The notes below the pieces were generated by a model. It saw only the letters and a program-made list of their open reading frames with translations, was not told the origin of the DNA and made no database searches. From contig DAIDKA010000170.1 in assembly GCA_027451085.1 (NCBI GenBank), positions 1 to 10,894 on the forward strand: 10,894 nt of DNA, in the 5' to 3' direction. Source of the DNA: Gammaproteobacteria bacterium (GTDB lineage: Bacteria; Pseudomonadota; Gammaproteobacteria; Steroidobacterales; Steroidobacteraceae). The position numbers were made by a program, and so were the translations under genes. Positions 1-6,133 of this stretch are shown in pieces (positions within the stretch are counted from its first letter, which is position 1; each line of letters starts with the position of its first letter).

Positions 1-1262
1 CCCGCGTTTCAACCGTTCCTGGCCGCAGCGTCATCGGCATCGAACTGCCGAACGCCACCCGCGAGAAGGTGGTGCTGCGCGAGATCCTCGCCGCCCGCGA
101 CTTCGGCGACGCCCAGGCACGGCTGGCGCTGGCGCTGGGCAAGGACATCGCCGGCGACCCGATCGTCGCCAACCTCGCCAAGATGCCGCACCTCCTGATC
201 GCCGGCACCACCGGCTCGGGCAAGTCGGTGGCCATCAACGCCATGGTGCTGTCGCTGCTCTACAAGGCGACCGCCGAGCACGTGCGGCTGATCATGATCG
301 ACCCGAAGATGCTCGAGCTGTCGGTGTACGAGGGCATCCCGCACCTGCTGGCGCCGGTGGTGACCGACATGAAGCAGGCCGCCAACGCCCTGCGCTGGTC
401 GGTGGCCGAGATGGAGCGGCGCTACCAGCTGATGGCCGCCGTGGGCGTCCGCAACCTCGCCGGTTTCAACCGCCACGTGCGCGAGTGCAACGACAAGGGC
501 AAGCCCATCCTGGACCCGGTCATGCTGCAGAAGGCGGCCAACGACCCGACCCTGGACCAGTCGCAGATCCCGCACCTGGCGCCCCTGCCATACATCGTCG
601 TGATCATCGACGAGCTCGCCGACCTCATGATGATCGTCGGCAAGAAGGTCGAGGAGCTGATCGCCCGGCTGGCCCAGAAGGCACGCGCCTCGGGCATCCA
701 CCTGGTGCTGGCGACGCAGCGGCCCTCGGTGGACGTCATCACCGGCCTGATCAAGGCCAACATTCCCTGCCGCATCGCCTTCCAGGTGTCGGCCAAGGTC
801 GATTCGCGCACCATCCTCGACCAGATGGGCGCCGAGACCCTGCTGGGCCACGGTGACATGCTGTACCTGCCGGGCGGCACCTCCATCCCCACCCGGGTGC
901 ACGGTGCCTTCGTGTCGGACAACGAGGTCCACCGCGTGGTCGAGGCGCTGAAGACCGCCACGCCGCCGGACTACGTGGAGGAGGTGCTGTCGGGCCCGTC
1001 CGCACCCATTCCCGGCTTTCCCGACGAGGACGGCGAGGGCGGTGGAGGGGGTGGCGAAGAAGAGGACGCGCTGTACGACGAGGCGGTCAAGATCGTCACC
1101 ACCGAGCGCAAGCCTTCGATTTCCTACGTGCAGCGGCGGCTGAAGATCGGCTACAACCGCGCCGCCCGCCTGCTGGAGGCCATGGAGAGCGCCGGCGTCG
1201 TGGGCCCGCTGCAGTCCAATGGCGCGCGCGAAGTGCTCGCACCGCCGCCGCCTGGGAGCTGA
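1..1262 (+). CDS. ftsK: DNA translocase FtsK, C-terminal part (5' end outside the window)
   Basis: This is the motor and DNA-reading part of the septum-located translocase that pumps chromosome termini apart and activates XerCD at dif. The reading frame is already open at base 3, with an FtsK-typical PGRSVIGIELPN stretch before the first in-frame GTG (69), so the gene is cut by the window edge. Numbering from that GTG, Walker A is GTTGSGKS (46-53) and Walker B is the IIDELADLM segment near 180. A glycine-rich linker follows near 325-330. The last ~65 residues (DEAVKIVTTERKPSISYVQRRLKIGYNRAARLLEAME) are the winged-helix gamma domain that reads KOPS and contacts XerD. About 419 residues are visible; the N-terminal membrane domain and long linker lie off-window. 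The stop codon is 4 nt from the lolA start, so the two are probably co-transcribed. Identification is secure. Confidence 0.97.
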   Translation, partial: RVSTVPGRSVIGIELPNATREKVVLREILAARDFGDAQARLALALGKDIAGDPIVANLAKMPHLLIAGTTGSGKSVAINAMVLSLLYKATAEHVRLIMIDPKMLELSVYEGIPHLLAPVVTDMKQAANALRWSVAEMERRYQLMAAVGVRNLAGFNRHVRECNDKGKPILDPVMLQKAANDPTLDQSQIPHLAPLPYIVVIIDELADLMMIVGKKVEELIARLAQKARASGIHLVLATQRPSVDVITGLIKANIPCRIAFQVSAKVDSRTILDQMGAETLLGHGDMLYLPGGTSIPTRVHGAFVSDNEVHRVVEALKTATPPDYVEEVLSGPSAPIPGFPDEDGEGGGGGGEEEDALYDEAVKIVTTERKPSISYVQRRLKIGYNRAARLLEAMESAGVVGPLQSNGAREVLAPPPPGS

Positions 1263-1266
1263 TCTG

Positions 1267-1938
1267 ATGCCTGAACCCTCGACTACCCGACCCTGCTGGC
1301 TGACGCGCATGGCCGCGGCGCTTGTGGCCATGGCGCTTGCCGGTTCCGCGGTCGCCGCGGACCGCACGGCGCTCGATACCTGGCTCGACGGCCTGCATTC
1401 GTTGCGGACCGGCTTCACCCAGACGGTCAAGGATGCCCAGGGCAGGACCACCCAGCAGGGCGCGGGGACGCTGCTGGTGCTGCGTCCGGGGCGTTTCCGC
1501 TGGGAGTCGCGTGACGGCGCCTCGGCCGGTGCGGACGCAGGGCAGTTGCTGGTCGCTGATGGCAGCAACGTCTGGTTCTATGACCGTGACCTGCAGCAGG
1601 TGACGGTCAAGCCCGTGGATGCGGCGCTGTCGGCGACGCCGGTCATGCTGCTGTCGGGTGGCGCCGATGTGCGCAAGGCCTTCGACATCAGCGCCGCGGG
1701 CACGCGCGACGGGCTGGAGTGGGTGCAGGTGAAACCGCTCGCGAAGGAGGCGGACTTCCGCCAGGCGCTGCTGGGCTTCGGCCATGGCGAGCTCGAGCAG
1801 ATGATCCTGACGGACAAGCTGGGGCAGATTGCCACGCTGACCTTCGACCACCCGTTGCGCAACGCGCCGGTGAGCGATGCCGAGGTGAGCTTCACACCAC
1901 CGGCCGGGGTGGACGTCATCGGCACGGTAACGAAATGA
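1267..1938 (+). CDS. lolA: Outer-membrane lipoprotein carrier protein LolA
   Basis: LolA is the periplasmic chaperone that takes lipoproteins from LolCDE and hands them to LolB at the outer membrane. The 223-residue product starts with a Sec signal peptide: positive residues (TR), then a hydrophobic core MAAALVAMALAGS and an AVA-A cleavage site near residue 30. The mature part carries the family's early pattern GFTQTVKDAQGRTTQQGAGTLLVLRPGRFRWE, then the DGSNVWFYDRDLQQVTVKPVD strand region. I chose the ATG at 1267 because GGGAG (1254-1258) lies 8 nt before it. An in-frame ATG at 1309 would also leave a short signal peptide, and an upstream GTG at 1219 lies inside ftsK. It sits in the usual gammaproteobacterial place right after ftsK and overlaps the next gene by ATGA. 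Length fits the family. Confidence 0.93.
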   Translation: MPEPSTTRPCWLTRMAAALVAMALAGSAVAADRTALDTWLDGLHSLRTGFTQTVKDAQGRTTQQGAGTLLVLRPGRFRWESRDGASAGADAGQLLVADGSNVWFYDRDLQQVTVKPVDAALSATPVMLLSGGADVRKAFDISAAGTRDGLEWVQVKPLAKEADFRQALLGFGHGELEQMILTDKLGQIATLTFDHPLRNAPVSDAEVSFTPPAGVDVIGTVTK

Positions 1939-2363
1939 GGCGTCTGCATACCTGGATGCAACTGCGCGCCGCGCGCTTGTGGTGGGTCGCGGGCTGGGCC
2001 ATGGTGGCGTTCGTGCTGTATTCGACGCTGTCGCCCGAGAAGTATGTCCCCGGGCTGAACCTGCTCAACGACAAGATCGAGCACGGCTCGGCCTTTTTCG
2101 GCATGACCTTCTGGTTCGGTGGCCTGATGTCGCGGCGCAGGTTCTGGCTGCTGGGTATCTGCATGTCCTTGTTCGGCGCCGGGATCGAGGTGGCGCAGGG
2201 CACCATGGGTCTCGGGCGCGACATGGATTTCTGGGATTGGGTGGCCGACACCAACGGGGTCATCGCGGCCCTGGTGGTGTTGTACGCCGTGGTGTGTTTC
2301 AGCGGCGGTTCCTGGATGCGCCTGGCGGAGCGCCTGTTGAGCCGCCGTCCTGCCCATGGCTGA
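1935..2363 (+). CDS. VanZ-like small integral membrane protein
   Basis: The product has 142 residues and about four transmembrane segments (roughly 15-32, 50-65, 69-86 and 105-124). It carries the polar signature of the VanZ-like family: DKIEH at 46-50, E85-x-x-Q88, R95-x-x-D98, then D105-x-N107 before the last helix. The prototype VanZ gives low-level teicoplanin resistance in enterococci. In proteobacteria the family's role is not established, so no function is assigned here. The start ATG overlaps the lolA stop (ATGA) and has no good Shine-Dalgarno, which suggests translational coupling. The 3' end overlaps rarA by 8 nt (ATGGCTGA). The gene therefore belongs to the ftsK-lolA-rarA transcript. 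An upstream in-frame start within lolA (1719) is rejected because its product would be an out-of-frame reading of lolA. Family membership is fairly sure; function is unknown. Confidence 0.8.
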   Translation: MRRLHTWMQLRAARLWWVAGWAMVAFVLYSTLSPEKYVPGLNLLNDKIEHGSAFFGMTFWFGGLMSRRRFWLLGICMSLFGAGIEVAQGTMGLGRDMDFWDWVADTNGVIAALVVLYAVVCFSGGSWMRLAERLLSRRPAHG

Positions 2364-3672
2364 CCTGTTCAGGGCGCCGCCTTCACCGCCGCTGGCGGAA
2401 GCGCTGCGTCCTGCGTCCCTGGATCAGGTGATCGGGCAGTCGCACCTGCTGGCGCCGGGTCGCCCGCTGCGGGTCGCGTTTGAATCCGGCCGGCCGCACT
2501 CGATGATCCTGTGGGGGCCGCCGGGGGTGGGCAAGACCACGCTGGCGAGGCTTGCGGCCACGCAGTTCGATTGCGAGTTCATCGCGCTGTCCGCCGTGCT
2601 GGGCGGGGTGAAGGACATCCGCGAGGCCGTGGAGCAGGCGCGACAGCACCTTGCCTCCTCCGGCCGTCACACCATCCTGTTCGTGGACGAGATCCACCGC
2701 TTCAACAAGGCGCAGCAGGATGCGCTGCTGCCGTTCGTGGAGTCGGGCCTGCTGACCTTCATCGGTGCCACCACCGAGAACCCCAGCTTCAAGGTCAACT
2801 CCGCGCTGCTGTCACGCGCGCAGGTGCATGTGCTGCAGCCGCTGGGTGATGCCGAGCTGCGGCAGCTGCTGGCGCGGGCGCAATCCCCTGCTGATCCTGG
2901 GTTCGATGATGCGGCGGCGACGCTGCTGGTGGAATTGGCGGACGGGGATGCGCGGCGGTTCCTGAACCTGCTGGAGCAGGTACGCGCCGCGGCCTCGCTG
3001 CGCCCGGACCCGGCCGCCCTGATTGATGCCGCGCTGCTGGCTGAAGCCCTGAGCCGTGGCGCGCGCCGCTTCGACAAGGGCGGGGACAATTTCCACGACC
3101 AGATTTCAGCACTGCACAAGTCGGTGCGCGGCTCGCACCCGGATGCCGCCCTGTACTGGCTGTGCCGCATGCTCGATGGCGGCGCCGACCCGTTGTACCT
3201 GTCGCGCCGGATCATCCGCATGGCGTGGGAGGACATCGGCCTTGCCGATCCGCGTGCGCTGACCATCGCCAATGACGCCGCCGCCACCTTCGAGCGGCTG
3301 GGTTCGCCGGAAGGGGAGCTGGCGCTGGGGCAGGCCGTGGTGTACCTGGCCTGTGCCGCCAAGAGCAACGCCGGCTACAACGCCTTCAACGCCGCCAAGG
3401 CGTTCGTGCGCGAGGACCGCTCCCGCCCGGTGCCCGTGCATCTGCGCAATGCGCCTACGAAGCTGATGAAGGAGCTGGGCCACGGCCATGCCTACCGCTA
3501 TGCGCACGACGAGCCGCATGCCTATGCGGCCGGGGAGCGTTACCTGCCGGAGGGGATGGCCGAACCGGGCTGGTACCAGCCCGCGCCCCGCGGGCTGGAG
3601 GCGAAGATCGCCGAGAAGATGGCGTTCCTGCGCGGGCTGGATGCGCAGGCCGGCGAAGCCGGGCAACGCTGA
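2356..3672 (+). CDS. rarA: Replication-associated recombination protein A (RarA/MgsA, AAA+ ATPase)
   Basis: RarA is a cytoplasmic, tetrameric AAA+ clamp-loader-like ATPase of the WRNIP1/Mgs1 family that acts at stalled replication forks. The 438-residue protein shows the full set of motifs: Walker A GPPGVGKT (54-61), Walker B LFVDEIH (108-114), the HRFNKAQQDALLP segment, sensor 1 GATTENPSF (137-145) and the arginine finger in SRAQ (Arg154). The C-terminal half has the family-specific tetramerisation region, including HKSVRGSHPDAALYWL, RMAWEDIGLADP, SNAGYNAFNAAK and the GWYQPAPRGLE tail. Length matches the family. The start overlaps the end of the VanZ-like gene by 8 nt and has no strong Shine-Dalgarno, so translation is probably coupled. 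The position between lolA and serS is the conserved gammaproteobacterial order. An inverted repeat follows immediately after the stop. Confidence 0.97.
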   Translation: MADLFRAPPSPPLAEALRPASLDQVIGQSHLLAPGRPLRVAFESGRPHSMILWGPPGVGKTTLARLAATQFDCEFIALSAVLGGVKDIREAVEQARQHLASSGRHTILFVDEIHRFNKAQQDALLPFVESGLLTFIGATTENPSFKVNSALLSRAQVHVLQPLGDAELRQLLARAQSPADPGFDDAAATLLVELADGDARRFLNLLEQVRAAASLRPDPAALIDAALLAEALSRGARRFDKGGDNFHDQISALHKSVRGSHPDAALYWLCRMLDGGADPLYLSRRIIRMAWEDIGLADPRALTIANDAAATFERLGSPEGELALGQAVVYLACAAKSNAGYNAFNAAKAFVREDRSRPVPVHLRNAPTKLMKELGHGHAYRYAHDEPHAYAAGERYLPEGMAEPGWYQPAPRGLEAKIAEKMAFLRGLDAQAGEAGQR

Positions 3673-3697
3673 CCCGGCAACCCCTGTTTTTGCCGGG
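3673..3697 (+). terminator. Hairpin directly after rarA (possible transcript end)
   Basis: CCCGGCAA (3673-3680) and TTGCCGGG (3690-3697) are perfect 8-nt complements around a 9-nt loop, beginning on the base after the rarA stop codon. The U-rich stretch lies in the loop and 3' arm, and no U-tract follows the stem. It may therefore protect the 3' end or give weak termination rather than act as a classical intrinsic terminator. Its position between the ftsK operon and the serS promoter supports an end-of-operon role. Confidence 0.4.
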
Positions 3698-3723
3698 CGT
3701 GCAGCACAGCGCCGTGGCCAGAG

Positions 3724-3764
3724 TTTCCGCCAAGGGCCAGAGCCGTCCCGCTATAATGACCTTT
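3724..3764 (+). promoter_or_regulatory. serS promoter (TATAAT -10 box)
   Basis: A perfect sigma-70 -10 hexamer TATAAT lies at 3752-3757 in the 128-nt gap before serS. No good -35 is present at 16-18 nt; the closest T-rich stretch, TTTCCG at 3724-3729, is too far away (22 nt). Transcription would start near 3764, giving a leader of about 37 nt. The -10 match and location support a promoter; the -35 is unresolved. Confidence 0.55.
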
Positions 3765-3789
3765 CCGCCCTGGAACAGGGCATAGCCTC

Positions 3790-3804
3790 ATGAGTGCCTC
3801 GTGA
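3790..3804 (+). other. Four-residue leader mini-ORF overlapping the serS start
   Basis: ATG AGT GCC TCG TGA encodes only Met-Ser-Ala-Ser. It has an AGGG (3777-3780) at good Shine-Dalgarno distance (9 nt). Its TGA overlaps the serS GTG start in the arrangement GTGA, in a different frame. This could couple serS translation to the leader, or it may be chance. That two of its four codons are serine codons (AGT, TCG) is suggestive, but far too little to claim attenuation. Confidence 0.3.
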
Positions 3805-5084
3805 TCGATCCGAAGCTGCTGCGTGCCGACCTCCCAGGCGTGGCCCGCAACCTCGCGCGCCGTGGATTCGTGCTCGATGAGGCACGTATCGCGCAGCTCG
3901 AAGAGCGCCGCAAGCAGGCCCAGGTGGATGCTGACCGGGTGCGCGCAGAACGCAATGCCAATGCCAGGGCGGTGGGCATGGCCAAGGGCCGGGGCGAGGA
4001 TGCGGCGCTGCTGCTGGCCCGCGGTGACGAACTCACCCGCGAGCTGGCACAGACGGACGAGACCCTGGGCCAGGTGCAGCGCGACCTGGACGCGCTGCTG
4101 TTCACGCTGCCCAACCTGCTGCACGAGGCCGTGCCCGAGGGCAGGGACGAGACCGGCAATGCCGAGGTGCGCCGCTGGGGCGTGCCGCGCACGTTCGACT
4201 TCACACCCAAGGATCACGTGGCGCTGGGCGAGGCTTTGGGGGGGCTGGACTTCGAGGCCGCGGCGCGAATTTCGGGTGCGCGCTTCACCGTGATGCGCGG
4301 CCAGGTGGCGCAGCTGCATCGCGCGCTGGCGCAGTTCATGCTGGATCTCCATACCACGGCGCATGGCTACACCGAGATCTACGCACCCTACATGGTGCAG
4401 GCGCAGGCGTTGGTGGGCACGGGACAGTTGCCGAAGTTCGAGCAGGACCTGTTCGCGGTGCGTGGTGACCACGCGCCGTTCTACCTGATTCCCACCGCGG
4501 AAGTTCCCGTCACCAACCTGGTGCGCGAGCAGATACTGGAGGCCGCAGCGTTGCCGATGCGCATGGTGTGCCACACCCCGTGCTTTCGTTCGGAGGCGGG
4601 CGCCGCCGGGCGCGACACCCGTGGCATGATCCGCAACCACCAGTTCGACAAGGTCGAACTGGTGCAGATCGTGCGCCCCGAGGATTCCTACAAGGCCCTG
4701 GAGGAACTCACCGCGCACGCTGAAACGGTGCTGCAGCAGCTGCAGCTGCCCTACCGCACCATGGCGCTGTGCGCCGGCGACATCGGCTTCGGCAGCGCCA
4801 GGACCTACGACCTGGAGGTGTGGCTGCCCTCGCAGGAGAAGTACCGCGAGATTTCCTCCTGCAGCAATTTCGAGGCCTTCCAGGCGCGCCGCATGCAGGC
4901 GCGCTGGCGCAATCCCGCAACCGGCAAGCCTGAGCCCGTGCACACCCTGAACGGGTCCGGACTCGCAGTCGGTCGCACGCTGGTGGCGGTCCTGGAGAAC
5001 TACCAGAACGCCGACGGTTCGATCACGGTGCCGGCGGTGCTGCAGCCGTACCTGCGCGGCCTGGCGCGCATCGCAAGGGGCTGA
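3801..5084 (+). CDS. serS: Seryl-tRNA synthetase
   Basis: This class II aminoacyl-tRNA synthetase charges tRNA-Ser (and tRNA-Sec where present) with serine in the cytoplasm. The 427-residue protein begins MIDPKLLRADLPGVARNLARRGF, closely matching known bacterial SerRS N-termini, which fixes the GTG at 3801 as the start. Residues ~30-100 form the tRNA-binding antiparallel coiled coil (LEERRKQAQVDADRVRAERN). The catalytic core shows TAE (232-234) for serine binding, motif 2 FRSEAGAAGRDTRGMIR (262-278) and motif 3 NGSGLAVGRTLVAVLENY (384-401). ISSCSNFEAFQARRMQAR (351-368) is also typical. Length fits the bacterial norm. It follows rarA as in many gammaproteobacteria but has its own promoter. Its start overlaps a tiny leader ORF, and the only Shine-Dalgarno-like AGGG is placed better for that leader than for serS itself. 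Confidence 0.99.
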   Translation: MIDPKLLRADLPGVARNLARRGFVLDEARIAQLEERRKQAQVDADRVRAERNANARAVGMAKGRGEDAALLLARGDELTRELAQTDETLGQVQRDLDALLFTLPNLLHEAVPEGRDETGNAEVRRWGVPRTFDFTPKDHVALGEALGGLDFEAAARISGARFTVMRGQVAQLHRALAQFMLDLHTTAHGYTEIYAPYMVQAQALVGTGQLPKFEQDLFAVRGDHAPFYLIPTAEVPVTNLVREQILEAAALPMRMVCHTPCFRSEAGAAGRDTRGMIRNHQFDKVELVQIVRPEDSYKALEELTAHAETVLQQLQLPYRTMALCAGDIGFGSARTYDLEVWLPSQEKYREISSCSNFEAFQARRMQARWRNPATGKPEPVHTLNGSGLAVGRTLVAVLENYQNADGSITVPAVLQPYLRGLARIARG

Positions 5085-5147
5085 GCGCCGGCAGGCTCCG
5101 CAGTTTTCTTCGTACAGCGGGCGCCGGGGGGCGTGCCGCGCATTTGC

Positions 5148-5153
5148 AAAGGA
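5148..5153 (+). promoter_or_regulatory. Ribosome binding site of the hydratase/lyase gene
   Basis: AAAGGA lies 7 nt before the ATG at 5161 and fixes that start. No convincing promoter is visible in the 76-nt gap after serS. A weak GAGC/GCTC hairpin (5083-5098) followed by a T-rich stretch (5104-5110) may end some serS transcripts, but readthrough from serS is possible. Confidence 0.65.
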
Positions 5154-5160
5154 TCCCATC

Positions 5161-5991
5161 ATGAGCAGCAAAGACGTCGTTGTTTACTCCGTCGAGAACC
5201 GCATCGCCTGGGTGAAGTTCAACCGCCCGGACAAGCGCAATGCCCAAAGCCCGACCCTCAACCGCCGCATGCTGGAGGTCCTGGAGGAACTGGAGTTCCG
5301 CGACGACGTCGGCGTGCTGGTGCTCACCGGCGAGGGCACCTCCTGGTGCGCCGGCATGGACCTGCAGGAATACTTCCGTGACACCGCAGCCAAGGGCCTG
5401 GGTGGCACGCGCAAGGCGCAAGCCGAGGCCTATGCCTGGTGGCGCAAGCTGCGCTGGTACCAGAAGCCGACCATCGCCATGGTGAACGGCTGGTGTTTCG
5501 GCGGCGCCTATGGTCCGCTGAACGCCTGCGACCTGGCCATCGCCGCGGATGAGGCCACCTTCGGCCTGTCCGAGATCAACTGGGGCATCCTGCCCGGCGG
5601 CGGCGCGACCAAGGTGGCGACCAACGCCATGGCCTGGCGTGACGCCATGTACCACACCATCACGGGCGAGCCGATCAGCGGCAGCAAGGCTGCGCAATGG
5701 AAGCTGGTCAATGAGTCGGTGCCGCTGGCGAAATTGAAGGACCGGGTCATCGAGCTGGCCGGAGTGCTGTTGAAGAAGAACCCCGTCACCATCAAGGCGG
5801 CCAAGGACGCAGTACGCCGTGTCACCGAGATGACCTATGAGAACGCCGAGGACTACCTGATCCGCGCCCAGGAGGCGGCGGATTCCTTCGACGCCGAAGG
5901 GCGCAAGGAAGGCCTGAAGCAGTTCCTCGACGACAAGGCCTACAAGCCCGGCCTGGGCACCTACGACATCTCCAAACAGAAGAAAAAGTGA
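5161..5991 (+). CDS. Crotonase-fold enzyme, p-hydroxycinnamoyl-CoA hydratase/lyase (HCHL)-like
   Basis: HCHL enzymes hydrate a hydroxycinnamoyl-CoA and cleave it by retro-aldol into an aromatic aldehyde and acetyl-CoA, in the cytoplasm. The product has 276 residues, the same length as Pseudomonas HCHL. It aligns throughout: NRPDKRNAQSPTLNR (21-35), GMDLQEYFR (65-73), KPTIAMVNGWCFGG (102-115), ADEATFGLSEINWGI (129-143), KAAQWKLVNESVPLA (177-191), and QFLDDKAYKPGL (254-265). Conserved key residues are the oxyanion-hole pair Met66/Gly115, catalytic Glu138 (HCHL Glu143), Trp141 and Tyr71 (HCHL Tyr75). Two HCHL active-site positions differ: Ser123 is Gly118, and Tyr239 is Ile234. A lysine-rich tail ends the protein. 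No feruloyl-CoA synthetase or vanillin dehydrogenase gene is nearby. The family is clear, but the substrate may not be feruloyl- or coumaroyl-CoA; a plain enoyl-CoA hydratase is the alternative. Confidence 0.82.
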   Translation: MSSKDVVVYSVENRIAWVKFNRPDKRNAQSPTLNRRMLEVLEELEFRDDVGVLVLTGEGTSWCAGMDLQEYFRDTAAKGLGGTRKAQAEAYAWWRKLRWYQKPTIAMVNGWCFGGAYGPLNACDLAIAADEATFGLSEINWGILPGGGATKVATNAMAWRDAMYHTITGEPISGSKAAQWKLVNESVPLAKLKDRVIELAGVLLKKNPVTIKAAKDAVRRVTEMTYENAEDYLIRAQEAADSFDAEGRKEGLKQFLDDKAYKPGLGTYDISKQKKK

Positions 5992-5997
5992 TGTTCC

Positions 5998-6029
5998 GGC
6001 CTGGTCTCACCTGAAGGTGGGACCAGGCC
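5998..6029 (+). terminator. Strong hairpin after the HCHL-like gene
   Basis: Bases 5998-6012 and 6015-6029 form a 15-nt inverted repeat (arms begin GGCCTGGT and end ACCAGGCC) with a single T.G wobble and a tight TGAA-type loop. It starts 6 nt after the stop codon. No T-tract follows on the plus strand, so it may be a processing or stability element, or an atypical terminator, separating this gene from the ThDP gene. Confidence 0.5.
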
Positions 6030-6056
6030 CGGTCCGGCGGGGTCCCGACGTCCGCC

Positions 6057-6077
6057 CGCGTGCTAAGCTTGCACGCG
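6057..6077 (+). promoter_or_regulatory. Palindrome overlapping an extended -10 like element (candidate operator/promoter)
   Basis: CGCGTGC (6057-6063) and GCACGCG (6071-6077) are perfect 7-bp inverted arms around a 7-bp centre. Inside it, TG-C-TAAGCT (6061-6069) resembles the extended -10 (TGnTA...T) often seen in GC-rich gammaproteobacteria. A start near 6076 would give a ~58-nt leader to the ThDP gene. A dimeric repressor bound here would block the promoter. No -35 or cognate regulator gene is visible. Confidence 0.4.
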
Positions 6078-6133
6078 CTTTCGCGCCCGTCCCCCGTGGC
6101 GTGATTTCACCCCCTTATGTCAGGTACCGAACG

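Noticed and set aside
9..1568. Very long open frame on the minus strand opposite ftsK and lolA
   Set aside because: A shadow caused by high-GC codon bias: its translation is His/Arg/Gln-rich low-complexity protein with no family motif, while the plus strand encodes clear FtsK and LolA.
5083..5110. Weak hairpin with T-rich tail after serS
   Set aside because: Only a 4-bp perfect stem (GAGC/GCTC) and an interrupted T-run separated from it; too weak to list as a terminator.
3540..5171. 543-codon open frame on the minus strand opposite serS
   Set aside because: Shadow of serS; the composition is Arg/Gln/His-rich, and it runs through two intergenic regions and the serS promoter.
6017..6133. N-terminal extension of the ThDP enzyme to a GTG at 6017
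   Set aside because: It would translate the hairpin and palindrome and adds a Pro/Arg-rich stretch absent from the family; the ATG at 6134 gives a normal N-terminus.
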